Shown here piece after piece: positions 36,267 through 45,774 of a stretch of DNA of 64,000 nt. A model generated the notes under the pieces. The model had not been told where the DNA came from and did not search any database. It saw only the letters and a program-made list of their open reading frames with translations. How positions within the stretch are numbered: the stretch's first letter is position 1; every line of letters begins with the position of its first letter. A program made the translations under genes and the position numbers. This DNA comes from an uncultured Opitutales bacterium (GTDB lineage: Bacteria; Verrucomicrobiota; Verrucomicrobiia; Opitutales; Intestinicryptomonadaceae), in the NCBI GenBank assembly GCA_900545705.1, contig URAK01000002.1, positions 189,562 through 253,561 of the forward strand, given 5' to 3'.

Positions 36267-36656
36267 CTAAGAAAGCGAGTCGCTGGCATTGTGGTTGGCT
36301 TCCTCGGAATTTCGCGCCTCGTCGGCCTCAATCTCGTCCATAAGAGACAGTATTTTCATTCCGCGCTCTATGGAAGGGTCGTAAGCAAACTCCAATTCAG
36401 GAGTATATTTTAAGACCACATTTTTACCGAGCATTCTGCGCAATTCCCCGCGTTTTGACATCAGGAACTTCGCAGCCTTCGCGGCGTCTTCCCTGCCTCC
36501 GAGAACCGAATAGTATATGCGCGCACGCTTTAAGTCCGGCGATACGTCGGCTTCCGTGAGCGTTATTTTAACGGACTCCGAACGCCACCTTTCATGGATT
36601 ATACGGCTGATTTCCCTTTTTACAAGTTCGCCAACCCTTATTTTGCGTTCACCCAT
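36267..36656 (-). CDS. rbfA: Ribosome-binding factor A
   Basis: A 129-residue KH-fold protein for 30S maturation. Typical features are RVGELVKREISRIIHER at the N-terminus, ITLTEADVSPDLKRARIYYS and the C-terminal ELEFAYDPSIERGMKI. A short acidic tail rich in Glu, Ala and Asn follows. It lies between infB (50 bases upstream) and the DHH phosphoesterase gene, in the standard order. Confidence 0.94.
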   Translation of the reverse strand: MGERKIRVGELVKREISRIIHERWRSESVKITLTEADVSPDLKRARIYYSVLGGREDAAKAAKFLMSKRGELRRMLGKNVVLKYTPELEFAYDPSIERGMKILSLMDEIEADEARNSEEANHNASDSLS

Positions 36657-36706
36657 TTTGCGATTTTATAAAGTTTTGATTCCAAACTTGAAATACCGCC
36701 GCTGCA

Positions 36707-39403
36707 TTACAATTCGGGGCGTATCTCGAGTATCTCGAAACATTCGATAACGTCGCCTGGCTCAAAATCCGTGAAGTTGTTGAGTGTAATGCCGCATTCG
36801 TAGCCGGCGCGAACTTCCGCGACATCGTCTTTGAAGCGTTTGATTTCCGATATTTTTCCCCTCGAGGAAATTTCCCTGCCCTTGCGGAATACCCGCGCAA
36901 ACTTTCCGTTTTTGACAATGCCTTCCGTCACCATGCAGCCCGCAACTTTGCCGCCCTTTGATATGTTGAACAGCTGGCGGACTTCGGCCGCGCCGAGTTT
37001 GTTTTCGCGCAATTCCGGGTCGAGGAGGTTTTTCATCGCCTCTTTTACGGTATTTATAAGCTCGTATATGATGTTGTGCGAGACTATCTCAACGCCTTTA
37101 TGTTTCGCAAGCCCCGCAACTCCGTTTTCCTGCTTAACGTTAAAGGCTACAATCGATGCTCCAGCCGTGGCGGCCAAGTCGACGTCGTTCTTGGTTATCT
37201 GGCCGACTGACTCGGCAATCACTTCGAGCCCTACCTTGTCGCTTTTAATATCTTTCAGGCAAGCCACGAGAGCCTCGACAGTTCCGGACACGTCGCTTTT
37301 GACGATGCACTTGTAAACTTTGTGGTCCTTGTTTTCTATTGCAGCCATCAGCTCCTCTATGCTTGCCGCGTGCGGCTCGGATTCCGCGGCGGCCTGCAAT
37401 TTGCGGCTGCGAATGGCCTCTTCGGTGATGCGCTTTGCCTCTCTATCGTTGTCGACTTTTTCAAATGAATCGCCCGCTTCGGGCGCGCCGGTCCAGCCCA
37501 TGACGAGCGCGGGCGTAGACGGGGCTGCCTCTTTCATTCGGCCGCCTTTGTCGTCTATGAGAGCCCTTACCTTGCACCAGTGCTCGCCGCTTATTATAAC
37601 GTCGCCTGTTTTGAGAGTGCCCTGGCGGACTATCACTGTGGAGGTGGCGCCTCTGCCCTGCTCGAGCTGGCTTTCTATTATCACACCCTCGACAGGCGCT
37701 TTCGGATTTGCCTTCAGCTCCATGATTTCCGCCTGCAATAGCACGAGCTCCAGAAGCTTGTCGATATTCTCGCCTTTTAGGGCTGAAATTGGCGTGCAAA
37801 GCACTTCGCCACCCCAGTCTTCGGAGGTGATTCCGCGCTTTTGCATTTGCTGCTTTACGCGGTCAATATTCGCGCCCTTGGCGTCCATTTTGTTTATGGC
37901 AACGACAATCGGAACGCCCGCTTTTTGGGCGAAACTGAGCGCCTCGTCCGTCTGTGGCATAAAGCCGTCGTCGGCGGCAACCACGAGAATCGCGATATCG
38001 GTGACATTTGCGCCCCTCTCCCTCATCTTTGAGAACGCCGCGTGGCCGGGAGTGTCGAGGAAAGTTATCTTCTTGCCGTTGCAAGTGACCTGGTATGCGG
38101 CCGTATGCTGTGTGATTCCGCCGGCCTCCCCCGCGACGACATTGGTGTTGCGGATAGTGTCCAGAAGCGTAGTCTTTCCGTGGTCGACGTGTCCGAGTAT
38201 GCAGACAATCGGCGGGCGCGGAACGTAATTTTTAATGTCGTCTTCCGGTCTTTTTACAGCCTCTTTTTTCTTCGGCTGCTGCTGTTCGCCTCTATGCCTG
38301 ATATCGAGATTAAATCCGTGCTTTTTTGCGATTACAATGGCAGTTGGATCTTCTATCGACTGGTTCATCGAAGCGAAAATCCCCATGTCCATCAACTCAG
38401 ATATGAGCCTAAACGGCTTTAAATCCATAGCCTTTGCGAAGTCGCGGACTATGATTGGGGCTTTTAGCTGAATAGTTTTAAATTCCTTCTTTTCCTGCGC
38501 TGCATGGGGCTGCATATGCGAACTCTGCGGCGGAACAAGCGGCGCGGGCGCCCTTCCAGGCATTGGCGGAACAACTGGAGCCGCCTTCGATACGGGTGGC
38601 ACGAGCGGCGCGGGCGCTTTGCCCATGGACGGCGGAACCGCAGGAGCCGGAGATTTCGATATGGTTGGGGGCACAAGCGGCGCGGGCTTGCGCGCGGGCT
38701 CCCTCGGCGCCTCCGGCTTTTGGTTAAATTTTATTACAACCTCGGGTTGGACATCGCGCTTTTGCGGCTGAGAGGGCTTTATCTCCGGCATTGAGATTTT
38801 GGGTCTTGACGGAGGCACGACTGGCGCGGGCGATTTTGAAACCCTCGGCGGGACTGCCGGAGCTGGAGACTTTGAGACACTCGGCGGAACAGCAGGCGCC
38901 GGCGCCTTTGATACGCTTGGAGGCACTGCCGGCGCCGGTTTTGCCGCCGCCGCAGGCGGAACAACTGCAGCCGGCTTATTTGCTGCGGGTGGCACATGCG
39001 GCGCAGGTCGCTTTGCGACTGGAGGCGGAGAAAGCGGCTCCGGCTTTTTCTCGGCAGAGATCGGCTTTTGCTCTACCGGCTGCTCAGCCGCAGGTTCAGC
39101 TTTGGCGTTTTCAGCTTTATCTTCCGCCTTTTGAGTTTCCTCTGCGGAAGCTTGTGCCTTTTGATCAGCAGGTTCCTTTACGGAAGGTTCCGCCGCATTT
39201 GCGCTTTCTGAGGTCTGCTCCGCTTTCGACGCGGCGTATTCGGCAAAATCCTTACCTATCGCCTCCGCCGTAAACGGATCGATGGCGTTGGAGGGTGTTT
39301 TTATCTCCAAGTGGTATATATCCTGACGCCGATTTATGAAATCTATCAGTTCCTTGTTCGGGACATTCAGTTCTTTTGCCAATGCGTGAATTCTAATGCT
39401 CAT
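36707..39403 (-). CDS. infB: Translation initiation factor IF-2
   Basis: GTPase that brings fMet-tRNA to the 30S subunit. The 898 residues comprise an IF2-N domain (1-55), an Ala/Glu/Lys-rich region, a long Pro-rich repeat array (about 127-293), a second IF2-N-like segment (about 315-370) and the GTPase core. The core has G1 GHVDHGKTT (404-412), [24 protein letters not shown] and later domains II-IV, including [20 protein letters not shown]. The ending [14 protein letters not shown] is the usual one. It is preceded by nusA (54 bases) and followed by rbfA. Confidence 0.97.
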   Translation of the reverse strand: MSIRIHALAKELNVPNKELIDFINRRQDIYHLEIKTPSNAIDPFTAEAIGKDFAEYAASKAEQTSESANAAEPSVKEPADQKAQASAEETQKAEDKAENAKAEPAAEQPVEQKPISAEKKPEPLSPPPVAKRPAPHVPPAANKPAAVVPPAAAAKPAPAVPPSVSKAPAPAVPPSVSKSPAPAVPPRVSKSPAPVVPPSRPKISMPEIKPSQPQKRDVQPEVVIKFNQKPEAPREPARKPAPLVPPTISKSPAPAVPPSMGKAPAPLVPPVSKAAPVVPPMPGRAPAPLVPPQSSHMQPHAAQEKKEFKTIQLKAPIIVRDFAKAMDLKPFRLISELMDMGIFASMNQSIEDPTAIVIAKKHGFNLDIRHRGEQQQPKKKEAVKRPEDDIKNYVPRPPIVCILGHVDHGKTTLLDTIRNTNVVAGEAGGITQHTAAYQVTCNGKKITFLDTPGHAAFSKMRERGANVTDIAILVVAADDGFMPQTDEALSFAQKAGVPIVVAINKMDAKGANIDRVKQQMQKRGITSEDWGGEVLCTPISALKGENIDKLLELVLLQAEIMELKANPKAPVEGVIIESQLEQGRGATSTVIVRQGTLKTGDVIISGEHWCKVRALIDDKGGRMKEAAPSTPALVMGWTGAPEAGDSFEKVDNDREAKRITEEAIRSRKLQAAAESEPHAASIEELMAAIENKDHKVYKCIVKSDVSGTVEALVACLKDIKSDKVGLEVIAESVGQITKNDVDLAATAGASIVAFNVKQENGVAGLAKHKGVEIVSHNIIYELINTVKEAMKNLLDPELRENKLGAAEVRQLFNISKGGKVAGCMVTEGIVKNGKFARVFRKGREISSRGKISEIKRFKDDVAEVRAGYECGITLNNFTDFEPGDVIECFEILEIRPEL
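38525..39025 (-). repeat. Proline-rich coding repeat array in infB
   Basis: About a dozen imperfect units of roughly ten codons encoding variants of SKxPAPxVPP (residues about 127-293). The array gives the DNA a repetitive appearance on the plus strand as gcaggagccgga-like words. Confidence 0.8.
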
Positions 39404-39457
39404 GAAAACGCAATTTCCTTTTTTTAAATTAAGCGTCCGCGCCGTATTGCGCGGCTA

Positions 39458-40708
39458 TTACTGTCTGTATTCCCCGATCTGCGCGAGAATCGAGGCCGCC
39501 TCGTCTTCCGAGAATCCCATTCCGACGAGGTCTGATAGCTCTACTCCTTCGAAGGCGTCGGAGCTGTTGATGCCGTTGTTTGCGAGTATCGCCGCCTGCT
39601 GTTCGGTGAGGTTTGGCAGTATCTGGCCGAGGCTTCCCGCTGCCTGCGCGACCTTTTCGCGGATTCCGACTTCCCCGGATTCCTCTTTGGCAATTTCGAG
39701 CTTCCAACCCAAGAGCCTTGAAGTGAGCTTTGCGTTGGAGCCGCGCTTGCCTATGACAATCGAGAGGTCCGGCTCGGAAACTTCAAACGATATTTTTCTT
39801 TCGCGGGCGTCGACTTTTACATTTTTGGCAACCGCCGGCTTAATGCATTCTTCAAGCAAAGTCTGCGGGTTTGGCGAGAATTTTATGACGTCGATTTTTT
39901 CGCCGCCTAATTCGCGCACAATACTCTTAACGCGCGAGCCTCCCGCGCCGACGCACGCGCCCACCGGGTCGATTCTGCTGTCGGAACTGGACACCGCTAT
40001 TTTTGTTCGGTAGCCGGGTTCGCGCGCCATAGCTTCGATTTTTACGGAGCCGTCGGCGATTTCCGAGACTTCGAGCTCAAAGAGTTTTTTTACAAACTTA
40101 TAGCTTGCGCGGCTGAGAATTATCTCCGGTCCGCGCGGAGTTGTCTCTATTTCGAGCAAAAGGCATCTGATGCGTTCGCCTTGGGCATAATCCTCGCCGG
40201 GGACGGACTCGCGGCGTGGCAGGAGAGCCTCGGCCTTGCCTAAGTCGACTATGGTTGTGCCTTTCTCGCGGCGGCGGACGACGCCTGTGACTATATTGCC
40301 CACATCGCCTTTATATTCGTCAAAAATTCTATCCTTTTCGAACTGGCGGACTTTCTGGATTATGCTCTGGTAGACGTTCTTCGCGGCGATTCTGCCAAGG
40401 TTGGATAGGTCGATTTCGCGCTCGACGACATCGCCGATATGGGGATTGTCGAGGTAGAGCTTAGCCTTGTCGATATGTATTTCTGTGGCGGGGTCTGCAA
40501 CGCTGTCAGTCACGGTTAGCAAAGCCCAAGATTTTAACGCGCCCGTTTTTGGGTTTATTTCTATTTTCAGATTATAACCCGCCTGCGCGCCCTTTGAGGC
40601 CGCATTGCGAATCGCCGATGATATTGATTCTATCATATCGGCGCGGCTTATCTGCTTCTCTTTTTCCATGTATTCGAGAATTGCCAATATTTCGCTGCTG
40701 TTGCTCAT
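39458..40708 (-). CDS. nusA: Transcription termination/antitermination factor NusA
   Basis: RNA polymerase-binding factor. The 416 residues show the N-terminal domain (1-130), an S1 domain (about 133-200, GNIVTGVVRRREKGTTIVDL), KH1 with EIADGSVKIEAMAREPGYRT, RIDPVGACVGAGGSRVKSI and KH2 (IVIGKRGSNAKLTSRLLGW). The C-terminal 60 residues form one helix-hairpin-helix-type module (NNGINSSDAFEG, MGFSEDEAASIL). It has an AAAGGAA ribosome binding site. It is the first gene of the operon; rimP, usually just upstream, is absent. Confidence 0.96.
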   Translation of the reverse strand: MSNSSEILAILEYMEKEKQISRADMIESISSAIRNAASKGAQAGYNLKIEINPKTGALKSWALLTVTDSVADPATEIHIDKAKLYLDNPHIGDVVEREIDLSNLGRIAAKNVYQSIIQKVRQFEKDRIFDEYKGDVGNIVTGVVRRREKGTTIVDLGKAEALLPRRESVPGEDYAQGERIRCLLLEIETTPRGPEIILSRASYKFVKKLFELEVSEIADGSVKIEAMAREPGYRTKIAVSSSDSRIDPVGACVGAGGSRVKSIVRELGGEKIDVIKFSPNPQTLLEECIKPAVAKNVKVDARERKISFEVSEPDLSIVIGKRGSNAKLTSRLLGWKLEIAKEESGEVGIREKVAQAAGSLGQILPNLTEQQAAILANNGINSSDAFEGVELSDLVGMGFSEDEAASILAQIGEYRQ

Positions 40709-40967
40709 AATTTTTCCTTTAAATTGCTGATGGGAAATGCGGCTCCCCGTTTTTGCGTATGGACAAAAAAAGCGGGCAAAAAGCCCACCTAAGCGGAGAG
40801 TCCTATTTTCTTGTCTTTAAATATTGTGCAGTAGCCGTGTGCTGTCAACTATTTTTATCGCAGTATATGAGGGTTTAATTATAGGCTTCTATGAGAAATT
40901 TTTTTTATTTGCGCAAAAAAATCCGCGGCCGATAAAAATTATTGTGGAAGGCACAAAAAACGAGATA

Positions 40968-41696
40968 ATGCGCAGTATGAAAGAATTAATTTCGATAATC
41001 GCACTTTTTGTATTTTTTGTTATTAAAGCGGTGGCGGCCGACAGTCCTGCGGGCGGACAGGCAGTGGAAGCCCCCGGCGCCCCGATGCGCATAGACGCCT
41101 CCGACCCGAAGAAATTGCAGGACAGTTTCATGAAAATACTCTCCTCACTCGATGGTAACACCCAACAAAAATTCGCGGCAGCAATGGCGACAATAGGTGT
41201 TTATTATATGCAGGATGCCCGCAACAGCAAGGAGGGCATGAAGGAAGCCATAGACGGCAAAACCGCTGAGGAAATAATAGCAATCTCCCGCAAGCTCTTT
41301 CCGGGGATAAAGCAGAATACGAGAATAATAGACGGATCAAGCCGCGAGGCGTTTGGAAGGAGCGTTGCGGAATTGTTGATAACCCTGCCGGAAGACAAAC
41401 AAACCGCCTTTTCCGAAGCTGTCGCAAAAATAATGTACGACAACAAAAAAGCTGGAAAGAACGAAGACGATGTAATGAAGAGGCTTGACGGGAAGACTGC
41501 GGAAGAAGTTGTCGAGTTAGCGACAGGCATATCCACCCCCTTCGACAATCCAGCGATACAAACCCCTAAGGACTACACTCTGCGCAAGATGACGGAAGAG
41601 GAAGTCAAGAGGATTAGAAGGACAAAGACCCCCGGCAACGAGCAGCCCGACTACGAATCAAACCTTTCGCCTTCGTCGATAATAAAGGGCAAGTAA
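40968..41696 (+). CDS. Exported protein with two tandem repeats, unknown function
   Basis: From the ATG at 40968 (or 40977) the product starts MRSMKELISIIALFVFFVIK and has a signal peptide ending near AVAA. The longer frame from 40824 has no signal at its front. The mature protein contains two homologous repeats of about 75 residues. Each begins with an I-D-(A/G)-S-(D/S) motif, continues LPxxKQxxF or LDGNTQQKFAAAM, and ends with DGKTAEEIIAIS or DGKTAEEVVELA. The pattern resembles a widespread uncharacterised lipoprotein repeat (possibly the DUF6694 type; not certain). The C-terminus is charged and disordered. Function unknown. Confidence 0.72.
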   Translation: MRSMKELISIIALFVFFVIKAVAADSPAGGQAVEAPGAPMRIDASDPKKLQDSFMKILSSLDGNTQQKFAAAMATIGVYYMQDARNSKEGMKEAIDGKTAEEIIAISRKLFPGIKQNTRIIDGSSREAFGRSVAELLITLPEDKQTAFSEAVAKIMYDNKKAGKNEDDVMKRLDGKTAEEVVELATGISTPFDNPAIQTPKDYTLRKMTEEEVKRIRRTKTPGNEQPDYESNLSPSSIIKGK

Positions 41697-42001
41697 ATCC
41701 AGAATAGTAGGCAAGTGAAATATAAAAAATTTTGGGGCAAAGCGCACGGGTAAATTTATTTTTTGGGCATTATCAGCTCGATGAAAAATTCCCAAAAATA
41801 TAAACAGCCTTAAATGATTGCCCTTGGGAATTACATTAATACATTAAATAGATTAAAACACTTATACAAATAAATGTTTTTCAGATAGCGCAAATAAAAG
41901 GATTTTTTTATTTGGAGGCAGAAGGAATATATAATAAGAAGATATCATTATATGAGACATTTATATTGACCTTTTATTTATAAAAATTACAAATATTTTT
42001 T
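41697..42001. other. AT-rich region upstream of the PEP-CTERM gene
   Basis: About 300 bases that become markedly AT-rich towards the right. It probably carries the promoter: a TTGACC word lies at 41967-41972, but a matching -10 is not convincing. No gene seen. Confidence 0.45.
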
Positions 42002-43525
42002 ATGAAAATATTCCCTGCTTCCATTTATTCAGCAATCCTCTTAATCTCAATTCCTAATTTTCTCTTATCTCAGGATATTACAGACTTATACTTTAAGGGC
42101 GATATATCAACCGTACCCAGTATGTGGGAACACGGCTATTTGGGAGAATCAAATAGTTGGAACGTAGGCGCGCCCGATGGGCCTTCTTACGGGAAAAAGC
42201 CAACAAGCTCCGACAACCTTTGGATTTCAGGCTCGACTACCGCCCAAAGTGGTTTCGTAACCGGGTGGGTCGGAGATATGTATTTTCGCGATATAAATTT
42301 CGACCTAACACTTTCGGCATCCTCTTTTGACTTATTGTCAAATATAGAAAACCAAACAATAAACAGCAGCGGGAACATAAACGTAAACATAAATAAAATC
42401 AACAACGACTGGACAAGATCTATAAATATATTAGTAGAAGACGACTCTGCATATAAATTTGCAGGAGATTTCACATTTTCATCACACCGAGCGACTCTTT
42501 CGATAATAAACAAACCCGATTATGGGCCCGATCCATATCCGGTAGTCAATATTTCAAAGAACGGCTCTTTCAGCGTTGGCGGAGATTTCAAAATAAACAA
42601 TAAGATGAACGATTCCGGCCAATACGAGGATATCGTTTTAAAAACCAACCTGAATAACTTTAGTGTCGGCGGCATTATGGATCTAACCCAGAAGGAAAAC
42701 AATACCATAAAATGGGAGCTAAAATCGTTAGTGACTAACAACACAAGCCAAATAACATCTGACGTTTCGTACGATAGCAATATAACTTTGGGAGGATTAA
42801 GAGGCACCGGAAGCCTTGCTGTGACCGATACATACGCCGGAGAGAACGGAAGGGAACTGTACATAGAATTTCAAAACAAGACAGCAGAAGAATGGCGCGG
42901 GAACTTTACAAATAATTCCGGAGTAAAAACCAACGTCATAATGTTCGGCGACTCAAACGGGAAACAAACATTAAAGCTTCTAACTGGCAAATTCGACACA
43001 GTTAGCGTTTCCGGAGGAACTCTGAACTTATATACCACAGAGGCAAACGGTAAACTTATAATAAACGGTCAGAATGCAGTTTTCGGACTGACTGGCTACG
43101 ACAGCGAAGATTTTTCCTATATAGAATTTGACGAAGTCGAATGGAAAAATGGCACGATTAAAATGAATATAATCGCCGAGGGAATGACAGACTTCATAAA
43201 AGTAAATGGAGCATTCAATGTCTATGCCGATTCATCCTCTGTTTTAAAACTCGATCTGGAATTGACAGCATACGATTTAAATAGCTGGCTTGAAGAAACG
43301 GATGCCGAATACATTGATTTCGATTTGATTTCTTTTACAGAGACGAACGTAGATGTCTCCGACATAGTGGTCACAGTGGACGACGGCATATTGTGCGACC
43401 TTATTGTATCGGGCAACTACTTAACCGCGCGCTTGTCAAATGTCCCTGAACCTTCTACATACGCGGCGCTCTTTGGGGTATTTTCAATATGTTTGTCGGC
43501 TCTCGCAAAGAGAAGAAGGAGATAA
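42002..43525 (+). CDS. PEP-CTERM sorted exported protein, beta-rich
   Basis: The 507-residue product has a signal peptide (MKIFPASIYSAILLISIPNF, then LLS) and a PEP-CTERM sorting tail: VPEPSTYAALF, a hydrophobic helix, then AKRRRR at the end. Such tails are recognised by exosortases; none is encoded in this window. The body is rich in Asn, Ser, Thr and Gly with repeated short strands and glycine turns, for example INGQNAVFGLTGYDSEDF, suggesting a beta-helix like passenger domains. Its base composition is more AT-rich than the neighbours. The N-terminal part resembles the second PEP-CTERM protein at 59338-60690 in style. Exact function unknown; surface adhesion or carbohydrate handling is possible. 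Confidence 0.85.
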   Translation: MKIFPASIYSAILLISIPNFLLSQDITDLYFKGDISTVPSMWEHGYLGESNSWNVGAPDGPSYGKKPTSSDNLWISGSTTAQSGFVTGWVGDMYFRDINFDLTLSASSFDLLSNIENQTINSSGNINVNINKINNDWTRSINILVEDDSAYKFAGDFTFSSHRATLSIINKPDYGPDPYPVVNISKNGSFSVGGDFKINNKMNDSGQYEDIVLKTNLNNFSVGGIMDLTQKENNTIKWELKSLVTNNTSQITSDVSYDSNITLGGLRGTGSLAVTDTYAGENGRELYIEFQNKTAEEWRGNFTNNSGVKTNVIMFGDSNGKQTLKLLTGKFDTVSVSGGTLNLYTTEANGKLIINGQNAVFGLTGYDSEDFSYIEFDEVEWKNGTIKMNIIAEGMTDFIKVNGAFNVYADSSSVLKLDLELTAYDLNSWLEETDAEYIDFDLISFTETNVDVSDIVVTVDDGILCDLIVSGNYLTARLSNVPEPSTYAALFGVFSICLSALAKRRRR

Positions 43526-43549
43526 TCGAGGGTAGCAAGAAAACCATTT

Positions 43550-43584
43550 AATCCGCAGCATAACGGGTGTGCCGCGGATTTTTT
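43550..43584 (+). terminator. Rho-independent terminator of the PEP-CTERM gene
   Basis: Stem aatccgc / gcggatt with an inner gca/tgc pairing and a terminal T run, 25 bases after the stop codon. Confidence 0.82.
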
Positions 43585-43863
43585 GCGCATAACGTAAATA
43601 TTAACGGATTCTAAAATATGCGGATATTGCGTATGCTACACATATTAAATCACGCAAGAAATCCAGCGCGGTATTTTTACAAAAGTTCTCAGACAGGGAA
43701 ATAGCGGAGGTTTACGCAAAAAAATCTATCCCACCATGAAAAAATTCCATCAATCTAGGCGGTCAAATTTATCCGCATGTAAAACGGCGGGATAAGAAAG
43801 CGATGTAGCCACAGAGCATCTCACAATGCCACGGGCAAAAAGGAAGTAAGAATATGATACGTG
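43585..43863. other. Intergenic region, nothing recognised
   Basis: About 280 bases between convergent genes, with no gene, repeat or structure that I can support. Confidence 0.35.
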
Positions 43864-44145
43864 TCAGCGCATGCAAAGCAGAGCCTCCCTGCCCGACATT
43901 CCAATCCTGACGCCGAGAGCCTGTGCCGCAACGCTCGCTGCAACTACCGGCTTCTCCAGCATTTGCTCGTAACTGTTTACGCCGGTGACTATCGCCAGAG
44001 CGTCGCCAAGCTTGTCGGCGGTCTCCACTTTTATATAGCCGCACGCAAGCATTCCGCATTTTGAATTTATCATAAGCATCGACGCGTTGGTCGTCGGAAT
44101 TGTGTATGCGGTGCATATTTCCCCGTCCACATTTATTTTTTCCAT
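43864..44145 (-). CDS. DUF1805 (YunC-like) small protein
   Basis: A 93-residue protein matching the DUF1805/YunC pattern: an early strand pair, MLMINSKCGMLACGYIKVET in the middle and a closing AQALGVRIGMSGREALLCM, where the family has a similar GxxGREAL ending. Function unknown in the family. A clear AAAAGGAA ribosome binding site precedes the ATG. It is divergent from the META-domain lipoprotein gene with 75 bases between starts. Confidence 0.8.
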   Translation of the reverse strand: MEKINVDGEICTAYTIPTTNASMLMINSKCGMLACGYIKVETADKLGDALAIVTGVNSYEQMLEKPVVAASVAAQALGVRIGMSGREALLCMR

Positions 44146-44220
44146 ATATTTTTTCCTTTTATTGCCGATTTTATAAGAGTCTTGAAATATTTTGAAAGAA
44201 CTTTCTAAAAAAAGTGCATT

Positions 44221-44724
44221 ATGAAAATATTAAATATAAGCATAGCATTTATGATACTCGCATGCGCGGGGTGCTCATCCTGCAAAACGGAATGCCCGGA
44301 CGCCTCCGCAAAAGCCACGCAATCCGCACAGCCTTCCGCCGCAAAAACATCATCGGCAGTTAGCATAAAGGGAACTTCTTGGACCCCCGTTTTTCTGAAA
44401 AACCAAGGCGACGCAAAATGCCCAGACGCCTCCGACAACGACTGGGGAACAGTATTCATCAGCTTTAATCCGGACGGCAAGGTAAACGGCATGTCCGGCG
44501 CAAATCTATTTGGCGGAACGTATGAGATAGGCAAAGACGGTTCCATAAAATTCTCGCAAATGCTTTCAACGCGCAGAATGGGCAAGTTTGCCGCCTACGA
44601 GACTAAATTCTTAACCGCGCTCTCCCAGGTTGATAAAGTTTCAGTATCCGGCGGAGAATTAATCCTCTCCAAAGGCGGCGAAGCGTTAATCAAGTTTAAA
44701 CAAATTGAAAATCCGAAAAAATAA
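44221..44724 (+). CDS. META-domain (HslJ-like) lipoprotein
   Basis: A 167-residue exported protein. The signal MKILNISIAFMILACAGC gives a lipobox, with Cys18 as the lipid site. A Ser/Ala-rich linker follows to about residue 45. The rest is a META domain: GTSWTPVFL opens it, FISFNPDGKVNGMSGANLFG corresponds to the DG-x-VxGxxGCNxF motif (with Ala where Cys is usual), and SGGELILSKGGEALIKFK closes it. META domains occur in HslJ and secreted heat- or oxidant-response proteins. It directly abuts the next gene, so the two are co-transcribed. Confidence 0.85.
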   Translation: MKILNISIAFMILACAGCSSCKTECPDASAKATQSAQPSAAKTSSAVSIKGTSWTPVFLKNQGDAKCPDASDNDWGTVFISFNPDGKVNGMSGANLFGGTYEIGKDGSIKFSQMLSTRRMGKFAAYETKFLTALSQVDKVSVSGGELILSKGGEALIKFKQIENPKK

Positions 44725-45030
44725 ATGACATCAAAACCTATAATTGTGCTCGCCGGGCTCAGAGTTAAGGACGGCTCGGCCGACGATTTCATAAAGCTTG
44801 CAACTCCCATAGTAGCCGCAACGCGCAAAGAGCCAGGGTGCGTAAAATACGAATTTTTGCAAGATGTGTTGGACAAGCAGATATTCTATTTTTACGAAGA
44901 ATACGCCGACGAAAACGCGTATCAAACCCACAGGACTATGCCGTACATGACGGAGTTCCGCCCGAAGCGCGAGCAGTTGCTCGACAGATATTTGGGCGTA
45001 AGGGTGCTATCTGAACGCTTTATATCTTAG
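44725..45030 (+). CDS. Antibiotic biosynthesis monooxygenase (ABM) domain protein
   Basis: A 101-residue dimeric alpha/beta-barrel protein of the ABM/YgiN type. The pattern VLAGLRVKDGSADDFIKLAT, then TRKEPGCVKYEFLQD, FYFYEEYADENAYQTHRTMP is typical: Glu-Pro-Gly-Cys, then the E-x-Y/W-x-D and HxxxP motif. Relatives are quinol monooxygenases or heme-degrading enzymes; the exact reaction is not shown here. The start codon follows the META-gene stop without a gap. Confidence 0.88.
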   Translation: MTSKPIIVLAGLRVKDGSADDFIKLATPIVAATRKEPGCVKYEFLQDVLDKQIFYFYEEYADENAYQTHRTMPYMTEFRPKREQLLDRYLGVRVLSERFIS

Positions 45031-45141
45031 CTTTCATTGCGTGCAAATAGAGGTCGAATTTGCCCGGGAGCAACGAATTTCAGAGGTTGCCGAAAGCGGG
45101 AGAACAGTTAGACTTATAAAGCAGAGGCTAAATAATAGGCG

Positions 45142-45170
45142 AAAAAAATCCCCAAAGTTTGGGGATTTTT
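45142..45170. terminator. Bidirectional rho-independent terminator
   Basis: Symmetric hairpin atccccaaa / tttggggat with a single-base loop and A/T runs on both sides (45142-45148 and 45166-45170). It serves the META-ABM pair on the plus strand and the small membrane-protein gene on the minus strand, whose stop codon overlaps it. Confidence 0.9.
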
Positions 45171-45483
45171 ATTTTAGTTTTCGGGCAAGCCAATACACGA
45201 ACCAAACCGGAATGGAAGCAATCCACAAATAAAGCCAGCCAAAGAATAACGCGAAAGCAATTTCCGGCCCGCGGAATGCATATTTGCCAAGCCAATATGG
45301 AATGCATAGCGCGAATAATAAGGTGATGTAAGAGATGCACGAATATATTGCAGCAAATATTATTTTCCGCAAAAGTCCCTTGAAGAGCAAGGGCTTCTTG
45401 TAATGGAGAACACAAACGCAGGCTGGTATTACAAGCATGTAGATAACCCGTACGCACAGAATGTAAATCTCACCAAGTTCCAT
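45169..45483 (-). CDS. Small membrane protein, unknown
   Basis: A 104-residue protein with three hydrophobic helices: about 8-28 (ILCVRVIYMLVIPACVCVL), 42-64 (IIFAAIYSCISYITLLFALC) and 75-98 (IAFALFFGWLYLWIASIPVW). No motif recognised. The ATG is preceded by an AT-rich stretch without a clear ribosome binding site. Its stop codon is embedded in the shared terminator. It might be an integral part of an envelope system, but nothing in its surroundings tells which. Confidence 0.55.
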   Translation of the reverse strand: MELGEIYILCVRVIYMLVIPACVCVLHYKKPLLFKGLLRKIIFAAIYSCISYITLLFALCIPYWLGKYAFRGPEIAFALFFGWLYLWIASIPVWFVYWLARKLK

Positions 45484-45719
45484 ATATTTTAAATTTTATT
45501 TTGCGCGCAATATTTATACAATAACCAAATTATGTGTATAGATATAACCTGAACCATAGATTGCAAATTTACCCCATGCGGACTTTTTAGGCAAAGCGCA
45601 GTCTAGGAAATCCGTATGCAGAACGCAATCTATTAAAATTTTTCCCAAATTTGATGGCAACAAGAGCGTTGGGGTATTCGGTAAAAATTTAATGTTTTTC
45701 CAAGCCCAAGATTATAGTG

Positions 45720-45758
45720 CCGCGCGCGCATTGCTAAAAAAAGCAATGCGCGCGGCGG
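45720..45758 (-). terminator. Strong GC-rich hairpin downstream of the GH127-like gene
   Basis: Arms gcgcgcattgct / agcaatgcgcgc with a six- to seven-A loop. No T run follows on the minus strand, so it may terminate inefficiently or protect the mRNA 3' end. It lies about 17 bases after the stop codon. Confidence 0.6.
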
Positions 45759-45774
45759 CATTAATCAAAGTCTG

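Noticed and set aside
37320..38228. 302-codon open frame on the plus strand
   Set aside because: Antisense to the GTPase core of infB; no independent evidence for a gene.
38525..39025. CRISPR-like regular repeats
   Set aside because: The regularity comes from the in-frame proline-rich coding repeats of infB; there are no unique spacers between identical repeats.
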